Positions 11,540-22,269 of a DNA stretch of 64,000 nt are shown here, in pieces (position 1 is the first letter of the stretch; each line of letters starts with the position of its first letter). Source of the stretch: Tetracentron sinense (lineage: Eukaryota; Streptophyta; Magnoliopsida; Trochodendrales; Trochodendraceae); contig JABCRI010001161.1 of the NCBI GenBank assembly GCA_015143295.1, forward strand, positions 37,630 to 101,629. Reading direction: 5' to 3'. The position numbers and the translations under genes are program-made. Under the pieces are notes generated by a model. The model was given only the letters and a program-made list of their open reading frames with translations. It searched no databases and had not been told where the DNA came from.

Positions 11540-11617
11540 TGGTAGACCAACCTTAAGAAAACATATTCACCCCCCCCCCCTCTAGGTCGTGATTGATATA
11601 TAAAGGGGTAATTTTAA

Positions 11618-11629
11618 TTGGTATCAGAA
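11618..11629 (+). other. Copia primer-binding site (initiator tRNA-Met type)
   Basis: TTGGTATCAGAA; TGGTATCAGA is the usual start of copia primer-binding sites complementary to initiator tRNA-Met. It lies about 90 bp before gag. Confidence 0.6.
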
Positions 11630-11708
11630 TGGGTTCACTATTTAAGGTAACTACTTTAGTGCGATCTTGTTCACATACTCCTTATGTATTCAATTAGAGA
11701 GGTTGGAT

Positions 11709-11936
11709 CCATCGCTCGTCCCCCATTGTTTGATGGGAGAAATTATGCTTACTAGAAAGCTCGAATGAGGCTTCTTATTGAATCCCTGGACGAAAGGGTT
11801 TGGATCACTGTAGAAAATGGTTGGACCCATCCTACGAAGACCGTAGAAAACCAGACCATCCCCAAACCAACTAATGAATGGACTAGAGAAGATTTTGATA
11901 GTTATGGTTGGAATAAAAAGGATCTTAATGTCTCCT
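11709..11936 (+). pseudogene. Copia gag N-terminus fragment
   Basis: The frame reads ARPPLFDGRNYAY, TAG at 11753-11755, then KARMRLLIESLDERVW and WTREDFDSYGWNKKDLNV. This is the copia gag start (family form RPPLFDGxNYxxWKARM). The TAG sits exactly where the invariant Trp is expected. After 11936 similarity stops at a C/G-rich insertion. Confidence 0.75.
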
Positions 11937-11943
11937 ATAATTA

Positions 11944-12130
11944 GGGGTGTCAAAACAGTCCTTATCAAAGGGTTCCCGGCCCAACCCGGTCTGCCCAAGC
12001 CAGCCAAAGCCCTACCCTTCCCCGGCCCTTGGGCTGGGTAGGGCCCGAAATCCACAAGCCCTTCTTCTGTTTTGGGCCAGGCTAGGGCTCCCCCCCCCCC
12101 CTCCCCCCCTCCCCCCGCCTAGCCTTTGTA
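11944..12130. repeat. GC/C-rich low-complexity insertion, possibly a hAT-type MITE remnant
   Basis: Begins TAGGGGTGTCAAA, a common end of plant hAT MITEs, and continues with GGCCCAACCCGG/GGGCTGGGTAGGGCCC motifs and a long C run (about 12090-12117). The opposite end was not found. Confidence 0.3.
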
Positions 12131-12864
12131 AGCCCGATGCTACTCCCATTACACTACACTGAAATTACAATATATAATCTAGGATAAGTTTTATATATTA
12201 TATGTAATATATTATTGAAATTACTTATATAACTCCATCCAAGGGTTTAATAGTTGGGTTATATTAGTAATTTCGAACACCCATTTTTATAAAACCAACC
12301 CTAACACTAGCCATAATCTTGAAACCCTATCCGTTGATCTTGAGCTTAAGCTCAAGCTCTTGTTAGCCTTTAGGTTTTTACCTAAGGTAACAGGATTTTT
12401 GATGATAACTCAACAATGAAATGGAATTTGAGTTACTAATGTCGTGCTTGAGTTTATATGAAAAACAGAATACCAAGAGCATTAGCAATACCATTCAAGG
12501 AAAAAAGCATGAAAGTGACACCATCTTGATCAAGAAGATCCTTCATCAAGTCAACGCAAGTCTTTTTGATCAAATTGAAGAACTAATGAAGACTAAAGAA
12601 GAAGAAATGATGATCTTGAAGTTAAAGAAGTCAAATCAGAAGATCCACGTTCAAGTTGAAGACCAACTCTCAAGAAGGTTTAGAATATTATTTTTATCGT
12701 TTAAGAGAGTTTAGGACTTTTGTAAGAAGTCCTCAAAGATTGATTGTTGGAAAAGCTCACAAAATCTAGATTGACCTTAGGTGCCTTTAGACTATATTAG
12801 AAATCTTTCTAAGGACCTAAAATATGGTACTCATCATGATTAAAGTAAGTTAGAAGGCCCATGG

Positions 12865-15037
12865 TGTCACTCCCCAAAATCTGCACACAATATATCTCAA
12901 TTTGTGTAAATCCCGAGGCGCGATCCAGGGACAAAACCCAACAACAATGGAATTTATTCCTAATAAATGTCATTCAGATATATCATCAAGTAACTGAAGT
13001 TTAAATAAACCACAAAGAGTAAAAGAGTTAAAGCAAATTAATTAAAAATTTCTACAGTTCATCCTACCTCAGATAAATGTTCAGTTAAAACTCAACTAAA
13101 TATTGACAACTAACTTTGTCGTCCTAACTCCCTAATCTCTTCCAGTGTCTCCTGAAAATTTCAACAATAGCAAGAGTGAGCTCTAAGCTCAACAAGTGAA
13201 TACAACAAGCATGCAGCAATTTACAAAAGTATTTGACATTTAATATCCCAATATTAAAATATGCAATAATTATTGCAGTTAATTTCCAATTGGTTCGGTC
13301 CTCTGCCCATAGGTTCACACAGAGTCTACTCCATTGGCAATGGTCTAAGGTCATCTAATCCATCATTAAGGGATCCTTAAGTTGTATAGTCACACTGAGA
13401 AGTCCTAGACTCTTGAGTTCACAATACACCTAAGGTTGTCTCACTGAGAAGTTCTGGACTCCCCCAGTGGAATCTCCTGGAGAAGATCACTCATAGACTT
13501 AGACTTCTTCGAGAGTATCACACACTTCAAAGTCATTCATTGGGTAGTGGTCTTTACCATTAACAAAATATACTCTCTTTATTATAGTGTCCTATATCAT
13601 CATAATAAAGAGGAACAAGAACAAACATGCATTCAAAACAGTATATAAAACGAAACAATGATAAAAATACATTAATTAAATAACTGATGTTTTTCAAGTC
13701 CATCTATCAAGTTATGAAGTTTTACATAATTGTAACAAACAATATACTATTTTCAATGATCTTATTTAAAATAAATAAAATAACTTATTTATTTATTTCA
13801 TTTTTCTTTATTTTCTGTCTCTTCATTTATGTACTTATAATTCTATAAATAATTAAACTCAATACAGTTGCATTGCTTCATGAAATAATAAAAAACAGAG
13901 ACCTTTATGGTTTCATAATTTCTCAGAGATTCATCTCTTACCTAAAAATTATGAGGCATACTTTTCTGGAAAATAGACTTCCAAAACACAATAATAAAAA
14001 TATCATAAAAATCAAATTATAATATTTTATATATAAAATATTGAGCGAAACTCAGCCTATCTGCAGTGAGAAATTTTCTAACAGTTTCGACACCATTTAC
14101 CAATAAATTTACCAAATATACAATCTAATAGGAAATAATCTGAGACTAATTGGATTTAAATTTTATTAGATTATAGTTGTGTTAAAAATTTTAAAACAAC
14201 ATTCTCATGTATAAAATATTTAAAAATATTATAGAACAAGTTAGGTTTTTTTGATTCTGAATTTGCTAACAGGTTTAACATGTCCTGAATATAATTATAA
14301 ATTAATATCAAACGAACTCTTTTTTATCTGAAATTTTGCAGAGAGTTGTAGTTACCAATGTGTGAACTACCTACAAAAGTTTGTAATTTGTAGAATATGG
14401 GAGAATATAGTATGAATATTTTCCCACGACTGGTCTTAAAATTCCAGAAATCTAATAACTTCATATTAATTCAATTTAAAATGTCTAAACCTAAAATATG
14501 ATTATCAAACTTCACATACTTCATAAAATGACTTTAAATGAAGCTAATCATGATTCAATATGAATATATCTACTTTTAAATTACAGAATTTACATACAAA
14601 GACCTAGATCTATGGGGAGTATTCACTTGCCTCAACTATCTAATCTACCACTAGGAAGAATAACCTTTGGAATCGCGATCTCCTTCCTTGAAAACTCTTC
14701 CAAATGTGAAAACTCTACTTTTCTTCTCTTCCACGTTCTATTCTCTAGAGTTTATGTTTTGTGTCTTCTAAAATTAGGTTTACCACTTTCTATTTATATT
14801 AACATCCTAATTTAGTATTTTACTAAAAGATCCTTACTAAGGGGTGTTTGGTTACTAGTTAATCTAAATCAGATTTGAACATTATTTTCTTTGTTCTTTA
14901 TTCACATTATTCAATTAACCTTTAGTTAGGTAAATTATCATGGTTAACTTTAATGATGTAATTACTAACCTACCCTTAACAGGATAATTACCTAACTACC
15001 CCTAGAATCATAATATTAATTTGAAGGTCACTACAAT
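12865..15037 (-). repeat. 3' LTR of the chromovirus
   Basis: On the plus strand it begins TGTCACTCCCCAAAATC and ends CACTACA; in element orientation TGTAGTGACC...GGGGAGTGACA, a TG...CA LTR of 2173 bp. The first 178 bp match 40909-41086. It is AT-rich and non-coding; the short ORFs in it are not genes. Confidence 0.85.
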
Positions 15038-15052
15038 CTACCCTCCTAAAAA
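15038..15052 (-). other. Polypurine tract of the chromovirus
   Basis: On the minus strand TTTTTAGGAGGGTAGAT directly precedes the LTR start TGTAGTGACC. This is the expected place and composition for plus-strand priming. Confidence 0.6.
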
Positions 15053-16406
15053 GAAATTTTGTCCTCAAAATTAACAGACCTCAATTGGAAAAAAAAATGT
15101 GGATACTTCTCCATTACATCCGCCTTTAGCTCCCAAGAAGCTTCACCTTTATCATGATGATTCCACTGCACTTTCACTAAGGGAATAAACTTCACCTGAA
15201 GCTGCTTCATCATCTGATCTAATATACGAACATGTCTCTCCTCATAAGATGCATCATGTCTAAGTTCCAATGTACTAAAATCAATAGTATGTGACTCATC
15301 TCTCACATACATTTCTTAACATCAACACATGAAAGACATTATATACACCCGCCAAACTGGGCAGTAACGTCAGTCTATAAGCCACCACTCTAACCCGATC
15401 TAAAATTTCAAATGGTCCAATGAACCTAGGCGACAACTTCCATTTCTTCTTACCAAATCTCATCACACCCTTCATCGGTGAAACCTTTAGAAGAACATGA
15501 TTTCCCAACTGAAAATTTTATATCTCTCATTCGTCGATCAGCATAACTCTTTTGACGACTCTGAGCTGTACGTAACCGATCCTTAATCACAGGTACCTTC
15601 TCCGTTGTTTCACGAACCAACTTTGGCCTGAGTAATCCACTGTCACCTACTTCCGCCCAACACACGGGAGAGCGACACGGCCTACCATACAAAGCCTCGT
15701 ATGGTGCCATACCAATATTGGCATGAAAACTGTTGTCATAAGAAAATTCCACTAATGGAAGATGATCCATCCAAATACCTTTGAAATCCAATACACAAGC
15801 CCGTAACATATCCTCCATAACCTGGTTGACTCGCTCTGTTTGTCCATCAATTTGAGGATGAAAAGCCATACTGAAATCTAATGATGTCCTCAAAGCTTTC
15901 TGAAAACTCTTCTAGAATTGAGATGTAAACCTCGCATCTCGATTTAAGACTATCGATTTAGGAACTCCATTCAGTTTAACTATCTCCTTTATATATAGCT
16001 TACTCAACTCATCCATAAAGTAAGTAGTACGAACCGGAAGAAAGTGAGCAGATTTTGTCAATCGGTCTACTATTACCCATACTACATTGTGCCCCTGCCT
16101 CAACCTCGGTAGTCTGACTATAAAATCCATTGATATCCTCTCCTATTTCCATTCTGCAATGGACAATGACAGCAAAGGCCCAGATGGCTTCTGATGCCCA
16201 GTTTTCACTTGCTAACAAGTCAAACATCTAGCTACAAACTTTGCAACATCCTGTTTCATATCATCCCACCAAAAATGGCTACAAAGATATCGATACATCT
16301 TTGTACCACTCGGATGAACCGCATATTTTGCGTGATACACTTCCTCAAGAACTTCTCTCTTTAGATCATTCAAATCTGGAACACACAATCTATTACAAAA
16401 TCTCAC
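15046..16406 (-). pseudogene. Chromovirus integrase with C-terminal chromodomain
   Basis: From high to low: zinc-binding HHCC region (HPSGTKMYRYL...FVARCLTC, 16406-16212); catalytic core with MDFIVRLPR (first Asp) and SIVLNRDARF, where the usual SDRD has Asn for the second catalytic Asp; DGQTERVNQ with the catalytic Glu; the GPFEILDRV region; and a chromodomain near 15250-15080 (RHVRILDQ, IPLVKVQWNHH, ASWELKADV). Chromodomains direct chromovirus integration to heterochromatin. The reading frame is split over several frames, so the gene is dead. Domain order PR-RT-RH-IN-chromo places it in the Tekay/Del group. Confidence 0.85.
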
Positions 16407-16499
16407 ACCACTATTTGATCAAACAACTCAATCTACAATGTTACCAACAACTGCTTCTGTAAATCTCGATTACAACTTTCCATCTTGTGATTGTGCTTG

Positions 16500-17730
16500 A
16501 ATGATTTTACTGACCAATGTTGGTTGAATAGTTAGACTGAAGTGAAAAGCATTGGCATTCTTCTGAACTAGATGAATAATATATTCTGAAACTACCTCCA
16601 ACTTATTTCACTTATGAACTATCATAAGAGTAACTAATCCTCTCGGTTTACGGCTCAATGCATATGCTACAACCATAGCCTTCCCAGGATGATAGTGAAG
16701 AGTAAAGTCATAATCCTTTAGATGTTCCATCCACCTTCGCTGCCACATGTTCAACTCCTTCTGAGAGAACATGTATTTCAAACTTTTGTGATTAGAAAAG
16801 AACTCAAATTTCTCTCCATAAAGATAGTGCCTCAATATCTTTAATGCAAAAACAACTGCCGTCAACTCCAAATCATGAGTTGGATAGTTCTTCTCATGAA
16901 CCTTTAACTGATGAGATGTATAGGCAACCACCTTACCATTATGCATCAAAACACACCCCAAGCCTTGATGAGATGCATCACTACAGACCACACAAGTCCT
17001 TTATTGCTCTCAGGAATGGTCAGAACTGGTGTTGATGTCAGTCAGGTTTTTAAGTCAACAAAAGACTGCTCATAACTGTCTTCCAAACAAAGTTCACATC
17101 TTTGTTAGTCAAATGAGTCAAAGGTGCAAAAATCTTTGAAAATCCCTCAATGAAACGTTGATAGAATCCGGCCAGACCCAGAAAACTACGAATCTCGGTA
17201 ACTGAAGTGGGTTGTCCCCAATCCATTACCGCTTCAACCTTAGTAGGATCCACTGACACTCCTCTTGAGACGACATGTCCCAAAAACTTGACTTGCTCCT
17301 GTCAAAACTCACATTTTGAAAGTTTGGCATACAACTGGTATTTTCGCAAAGTTTGAAGTGTGATATGAACATGATGCTCATGCTTTTCACTAGAGTTCGA
17401 AAAAAATTCAAATGCCATCCACAAAGACAACAAATTGATCTAAGAAAGGCTTAAACACTCGGTTCATCAAATCCATAAAATTCGTTGGTTCATTAGTCAG
17501 CCCAAATGACATGACTAAGAACTCGTAATATCCATACCGAGTCTGAAAAAACAGTCTTAGAGATGTCTTCCTACGTCACTCTCAACTGGTGATAACCTGA
17601 CCTCAAGTCAATCTTGGAAAATAACTGCTCTCCTCTGAGTTGATCGAACAAATCATCAATCCCAAGTAAAGAATACTTGTTCTTAATAATCACTTTATTC
17701 AATTACCTGAAATCGATACTCAATCTCATT
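16500..17730 (-). pseudogene. Chromovirus reverse transcriptase (3' part) and RNase H
   Basis: RT after the CACTA-2 insertion: a segment equivalent to CIDYRELNKVT near 17730-17690; then LDQFVV followed by FVDG where the catalytic YIDD box should be, with a stop just after (17440-17400); then [18 protein letters not shown] and [14 protein letters not shown] (17283-17130). RNase H follows at 16991-16608 ([34 protein letters not shown]), with NHKSLKY where DHKSLKY is usual. Several frameshifts and substitutions at catalytic residues make it inactive. Confidence 0.85.
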
Positions 17731-17733
17731 GAT

Positions 17734-18160
17734 CACTACAAATTTTAAGACTTTTAGCAGCATTTCTAAATAGCCACTAAAAACCCCAAAAACGTCGTTA
17801 TAGGCAATTACGGCATTTCAAACCAAATGTCGTTATTGCTCACGTCGAGAAAGGTAAATACGGCATTTATCTTCACCGCATTTCTAAAATGCTGTTATAT
17901 GTGAATCTATTACGGCGTTTTGAAAACGCCGTTACAGAACAATCCTTCACGGCGTTTTAGAAATGCTGTAATAGACTCAACCTTCCACGGTGTTTGATAA
18001 ATGCCATAATAGACACACCTTTGATGGCATTTCATAAATGTCATAATATACTCAAAAATATCGTTATAGGTATAGTCTAGTCTATGACGGTGTTTCTTAA
18101 ACGCGTCATAGTGACGGATATCAATTACGGCGTTTACCAAACACCACGGATAGTCATTAC
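17734..18160. repeat. Left (3') subterminal repeats of CACTA-2
   Basis: About ten degenerate copies, in both orientations, of a motif like ACGGCGTTT..AAACGCCGTAATAG. The related AACGCCGTGATAG motif fills the opposite end (39570-39830). Such arrays are the binding sites of the TNPA-type protein in known CACTA elements; that role is inferred here. Confidence 0.75.
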
Positions 18161-18187
18161 ATAAAAAAATAAAATTATTTTTTAACA

Positions 18188-18355
18188 AACATATTTTTTT
18201 ACCTGTTTTGTACCTGTCAACAATATAAAATATTCCTGTCAACAATAGAATATTTTTTTTACCTATTTTGTACCTATCAACAATATAAAATATTCTTGTC
18301 AACAATAAAAATATTTTTCTTAAACCCATTTTGTACCCGTCAACAATATAAAGCA
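18188..18355. repeat. 61-bp tandem repeat, about 2.7 copies
   Basis: TTTTGTACCTGTCAACAATATAAAATATT-like units (quoted in part: GTACCTGTCAACAATATAAA) recur about every 61 bp. The 181-codon minus-strand ORF crossing here is a by-product of the repeat and shows the repeated peptide IFYIVDRYK. Confidence 0.8.
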
Positions 18356-18720
18356 AACAAAACCATGCCCATAATGACATTATATATAAAAAGAAATTTT
18401 CTACCTGGAAATCAACAATCAGTATAAAATAAATACATCCAATCACACGTGTCATGATGTAATAATACGCATGTCAATAAAAAAGTGTCAAAAAATCATA
18501 AGTTTAACTATCTTCAGCTGGCTGGTTCCCTCCTACAGTTCTAAAACTTGACAGGTGTGTGTTGCTGACTCCCTCCTTCAAAGACAATAAAATAAAATTA
18601 TTTATTAGAATATTGAAATGATAAAATTTACAGATTTCATAATTAATTAATATGCAAAGAAGAAAAATAAGGAACAATCAATCACTAACATGCATGCAAA
18701 CTCATCACTAGCCGCACAAC

Positions 18721-19728
18721 ACACCAAATCCTAACCGGGTCTCGGTTTTCGATGTCGTTTCTTCTAACACGTGTATTTTAACATAATCTAAGTGTGGGAA
18801 TTGGTTTTGAGTGAATCCGAGGTCGTTTGCCCGATTTGGGCACCGTGTAAACCGAATTCCTAAGTTCTAAAGAATAGTTTGGCCTAAACCTACAATCGCC
18901 CATCAAGTCCTAACCGGGCCTCGGTTTTCGATATTGTTTCTTCTAACGCGTGTATTTTAACACAAATTAAGCGTGAGAATTGGTTTCAAGTGAATCCAAT
19001 GTTGTTTGCCCGATATGGGCACCGAGTAGGCCGAATTCTTAAGTTCTAAAGAATAGTTTGGCCTAAACCTACAACCGCCCATCAAATCCTAATTGGGCCT
19101 CGGTTTTCGATATCGTTTCTTCTAACGCGTGTATTTTAACAGAACCTAAGTGTGGGAATTAGTTTCGACTGAATCCGAGGTCGTTTGCCCGATTTGGGCA
19201 CCGAATAGGCCGAATTCCTAAGTTCTAAAGAATAATTTGGCCTAAACCTACAATGGCACATCAAATCCTAACCGGGCCTCGGTTTTCGATGTCGTTTCTT
19301 CTAATGAGTGTATTTTAACACAACCTAAGTGTGAGAATTTGTTTCGAGTGAATTTAAGGTCGTTTGCCCGATTTAAGCACCGAGTTGACCGAATTCCTAA
19401 GTTCTAAAGAATAGTTTGGCCTAGACCTACAACCGCCCATCAAATCCTAACCGGGCCTCAATTTTCGATGCCGTTTCTTCTAACGCGTGTATTTTAACAC
19501 AACCTAAGTGTGGGAATTGGTTTCAAGTGAATCCGAGGTCGTTTGCTTGATTTAGGCACCAAGTAGGCCGACTTCCTAAGTTCTGAAGAATAAGTTGGCC
19601 TAAACCTACAACCGCCCATCAAATGCTAACCGGGCCTCGATTTTCAATATCATTTCTTCTAACGCGTGTATTTTAACACAACCTAAGTGTGGGAATTGGT
19701 TTCGAGTGAATCCGAGGTCGTTTGCTTG
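18721..19728. repeat. 180-bp satellite-like tandem array, about 5.6 copies
   Basis: Units begin near 18721, 18900, 19079, 19259, 19438 and 19618 (the last partial). Each contains CCTAACCGGGCCTCGGTTTT, CTTCTAACGCGTGTATTTTA and GAATTCCTAAGTTCTAAAGA with a few percent divergence. A 179-180 bp period is close to nucleosome spacing and to many plant satellites. It lies about 1 kb inside the 3' end of CACTA-2. Confidence 0.9.
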
Positions 19729-19739
19729 ACCTAACACTA

Positions 19740-21237
19740 ATTCAGCTTCCACACATCAAAATTTTTCTTTTGTTCTAATTCTTAAATTTCTTCCATACAT
19801 AAGTTCACCAACAAATTTAATTCAGATATATTCTTATTATGGTCAAAAAATAAGTTTTCCAAGTCTTCTCATAATTTCAGAATGGAAGATGGTATGGAAT
19901 CTATGGATAAACACGTAATGAGTATCGATAATTGATACTATATATGGATAAACAAAATCCGAGTCTCCCAACTATATATCTAATGCATCAAACAAATAGC
20001 TGAGGGCATGATTTTGAGTAGTAGTCAACAGATAGCTGGCGATGGTGATGACTGCTGTTGCTAATTAAAGATTCTGAAGTACGTAGGAGAACAAGAAAGA
20101 CCAGCAAACCAGTGAAAACAGATGAACAAGAAGAAGACGAGACAGACATGATTGTTGCCAAGAGGAGGATTCAATGAGGATAAAGATGTGAGCCCTGGCT
20201 GTGAAGATTTGGTGCGCAACAGATAGGCATGTATGGGAGAATCAAGACCCGTGAAGCTCAAAATATAAAAAGCCGCAGAGAGAGAGAGAGAGAGAGGACT
20301 ATTAAATAAAAATCGTGATGCTTTTATTACTCAGAGAAGAGGAACATGAATGTATTAATTAGTGGAGAGGAGCAAAATCTTGCTAAAATCCCTTGCAAAA
20401 TTACCAAACATATCCCCATTTATAGTGCTGTAACGGGAGAACATAATAGTCGAAAATATTAAAACAGGGATACCCTATATGTTCTTGCACACTAAAAAAA
20501 ATGGGTTGGTCCTAGGATTATTCCAAGCTGTTCACAAGCTAGCTACCACAAATTTACAGCAGATTCTCATGTATGCTTGACCTTGGACCACACTCACTAG
20601 GCTCAGGCTAAGTTGGTTAGGCGCTTCAGCTCATGCCGAGCCCAGGCTATGAATAGGTCCCACTCCTTACAAGTTACATCCTGTACCGGACCAGACAAAA
20701 ACCCCAGCCCCTCACTTATACCGAGGGTTCACAGACGCAGCAGCATAAGAATCATGGAGCGCCACAAGAACCTGAATGATTAATCAGATGGACTGCAAAT
20801 GACCCATGTTCACATTAAGGTCAGTCAAATTGCACATTTCAGACACGCCCCACATTGTGGCTTGGACATCTCATGGTTCGAACTCAGAATACTTGAACAA
20901 TTGCAAATAGACAATCAATTCATATAGATCACAGCCTGTTGGAGTGTGCAACCAGACTCAACAAAATGATGAAATGTGTAACATGATTTTGTATGAAGCA
21001 TACAGCCATTCAGACATGGACCTATCTATGAAACTCATCATGGTGAAACGACTGCACTATATATAACCTAGCATATCAAATACACTACTGTCACTACCTT
21101 CATTGGAGCCTTCTAAGAGGGAATTTCAAGATTCAAAAGAGTTGGAAACATCCAGAGTATTCAATTCGACATCCCCTCCAGTTGTTGATCTTAATGTTAA
21201 GTCATAAATAATTGTAGAGGTCTTTACCAAAGATTCA
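19740..21237. other. Non-coding CACTA-2 interior
   Basis: No coding sequence recognised. It contains a GA run (20277-20299) and otherwise unique-looking sequence. The 66-codon minus-strand ORF at 20061-20261 has no recognisable feature and is not called. Confidence 0.5.
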
Positions 21238-21245
21238 GATTCAAT

Positions 21246-21533
21246 CAGTGGTATCAGAACCGGACCGGACCGGACCGGCCGGTCAAACCGGTAGGACCGG
21301 GAACCGGTTCCCAAAACCCTCAAAACCGGGCATAATTCAAAACAGGGCAATTTAGTGAGAACCGTTGGAACCAACCGGTTGAACCGGGATCCAGTGGTCA
21401 GAACCGGTCATATATAGGTAAAAATGGTTTTTTTAAAATAAAAATAAAAAAAGGGCACAGTTGAACCGGACCAGTCAAATCGGGAACCGGCCACTCAACC
21501 GGTTTGATGACCGGTCCGGTTCTGATAACATTG
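21246..21533. mobile_element. hAT-type MITE with perfect 8-bp target duplication
   Basis: The 8-bp direct repeat GATTCAAT occurs at 21238-21245 and 21534-21541. Element ends are CAGTGGTATCAGAACC and, reversed, CAATGTTATCAGAACC; the TIR then continues as a perfect match through CGGACCGG. CA(G/A)TG starts and 8-bp duplications are hAT hallmarks. The 288-bp body is packed with CCGG palindromes and has no ORF, so it is non-autonomous. Confidence 0.88.
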
Positions 21534-21840
21534 GATTCAATGCAGCCCATAAATTATAAAAGAGGTTAAATATGAGGCGAAACTCCCTTTTTCATTTAAT
21601 GTGAAGATGATGATGGTATTTTATAATTATTGAGAGATAGTGACAATTTTCGAAAACAAAAAATTTTCAATAATTATAAAAATGTTACCGGTTTTACTCT
21701 AAATCGACTCATAAACGGGGATACCGATTAGTCTCTCTTATGAGAAATGTAGTGGATTTAATTTTAATGGATGATATATGTAAGAGTATCACACTTCGTC
21801 ACTAATGACTAGCCAATGATTGATATTAAGAATAATTAAA

Positions 21841-22020
21841 GAGGAGTGTTAGTCCTACTCTCAAGTGTTTCCTATTCTCAACATGAACCAACCACCGGTC
21901 CAAATTTTCTATTAAAGTATTACAATCACTGAAAAAGTGTGCTCTTTAACGGTAAAATTGGACAAGTGGTTGGTCCATGTAGAGAGTAGGAAACACCTGA
22001 GATTAGGGCTAGCACTCCTC
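21841..22020. mobile_element. 180-bp MITE with long TIRs and 9-bp target duplication (Mutator-like)
   Basis: Left arm GAGGAGTGTTAGTCCTACTC... and the reversed right arm GAGGAGTGCTAGCCCTAATC... match over about 55 bp. Flanks ATAATTAAA (21832-21840) and ATGATTAAA (22021-22029) are a 9-bp target duplication with one change. Long TIRs with 9-bp duplications fit Mutator-type elements. No coding capacity. Confidence 0.82.
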
Positions 22021-22269
22021 ATGATTAAATGATGATGCCATTAAAAAAAAATACAGCCGCTTTACAAAGCTATCGTTGCCAACACCCATAGAATTTACAG
22101 AAATTATATTAAACTCCATTCTTTTCGTAGAAAAAAATGATAGGAAATGTTAACTAAAATGATAGGACACCACTAACACCACCACCACTACCATTACCCA
22201 CCACCACTACCACCATAATATATAATGTAATTAAAATGATAACTAAAATCTTTTAAAATTAGCATTTAC

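Larger units (their letters stand above)
1672..11560 (+). mobile_element. CACTA-1: En/Spm-type DNA transposon, 5' end present, 3' end not found
   Basis: Starts with CACTACAAGAAAT, a typical plant CACTA terminal inverted repeat, preceded by CGT as the possible 3-bp target site. Inside come subterminal repeats, a pyrimidine-rich leader, a conserved non-coding leader, a TNPD-type transposase gene and a Transposase_24/TNPA-like gene, the standard CACTA order. The right border is approximate: similarity to CACTA genes stops after 11234 and a copia remnant begins near 11540. The 3' TIR was not seen anywhere in the window. It is either deleted or displaced beyond the window by later insertions. Confidence 0.85.
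11540..12864 (+). mobile_element. Ty1/copia remnant
   Basis: A run ATTCACCCCCCC...CTCTAGGT followed by TTGGTATCAGAA (11618-11629) is the common LTR-end and primer-binding arrangement of plant copia elements. It is followed by a broken gag N-terminus (11709-11936). From about 12361, TGTTAGCC... and TTTTTGATGATAACTCAACA look like the start of a copia LTR. That would make the internal region only about 0.75 kb, so pol is deleted. The chromovirus LTR at 12865 cuts it. Borders and the LTR reading are inferred. Confidence 0.5.

Noticed and set aside
12421-12714. 97-codon plus-strand ORF with charged helical content
   Set aside because: No family similarity seen; lies where a copia LTR seems to start, so more likely LTR sequence.
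15031-15045. CACTACAATCTACCC read as a CACTA terminal repeat
   Set aside because: It is the LTR end of the chromovirus (TGTAGTG reversed) next to a polypurine tract, and no partner end or 3-bp duplication fits.
17910-18455. 181-codon minus-strand ORF
   Set aside because: It is made by a 61-bp tandem repeat (repeated peptide IFYIVDRYK) and the subterminal array of CACTA-2; no domain.
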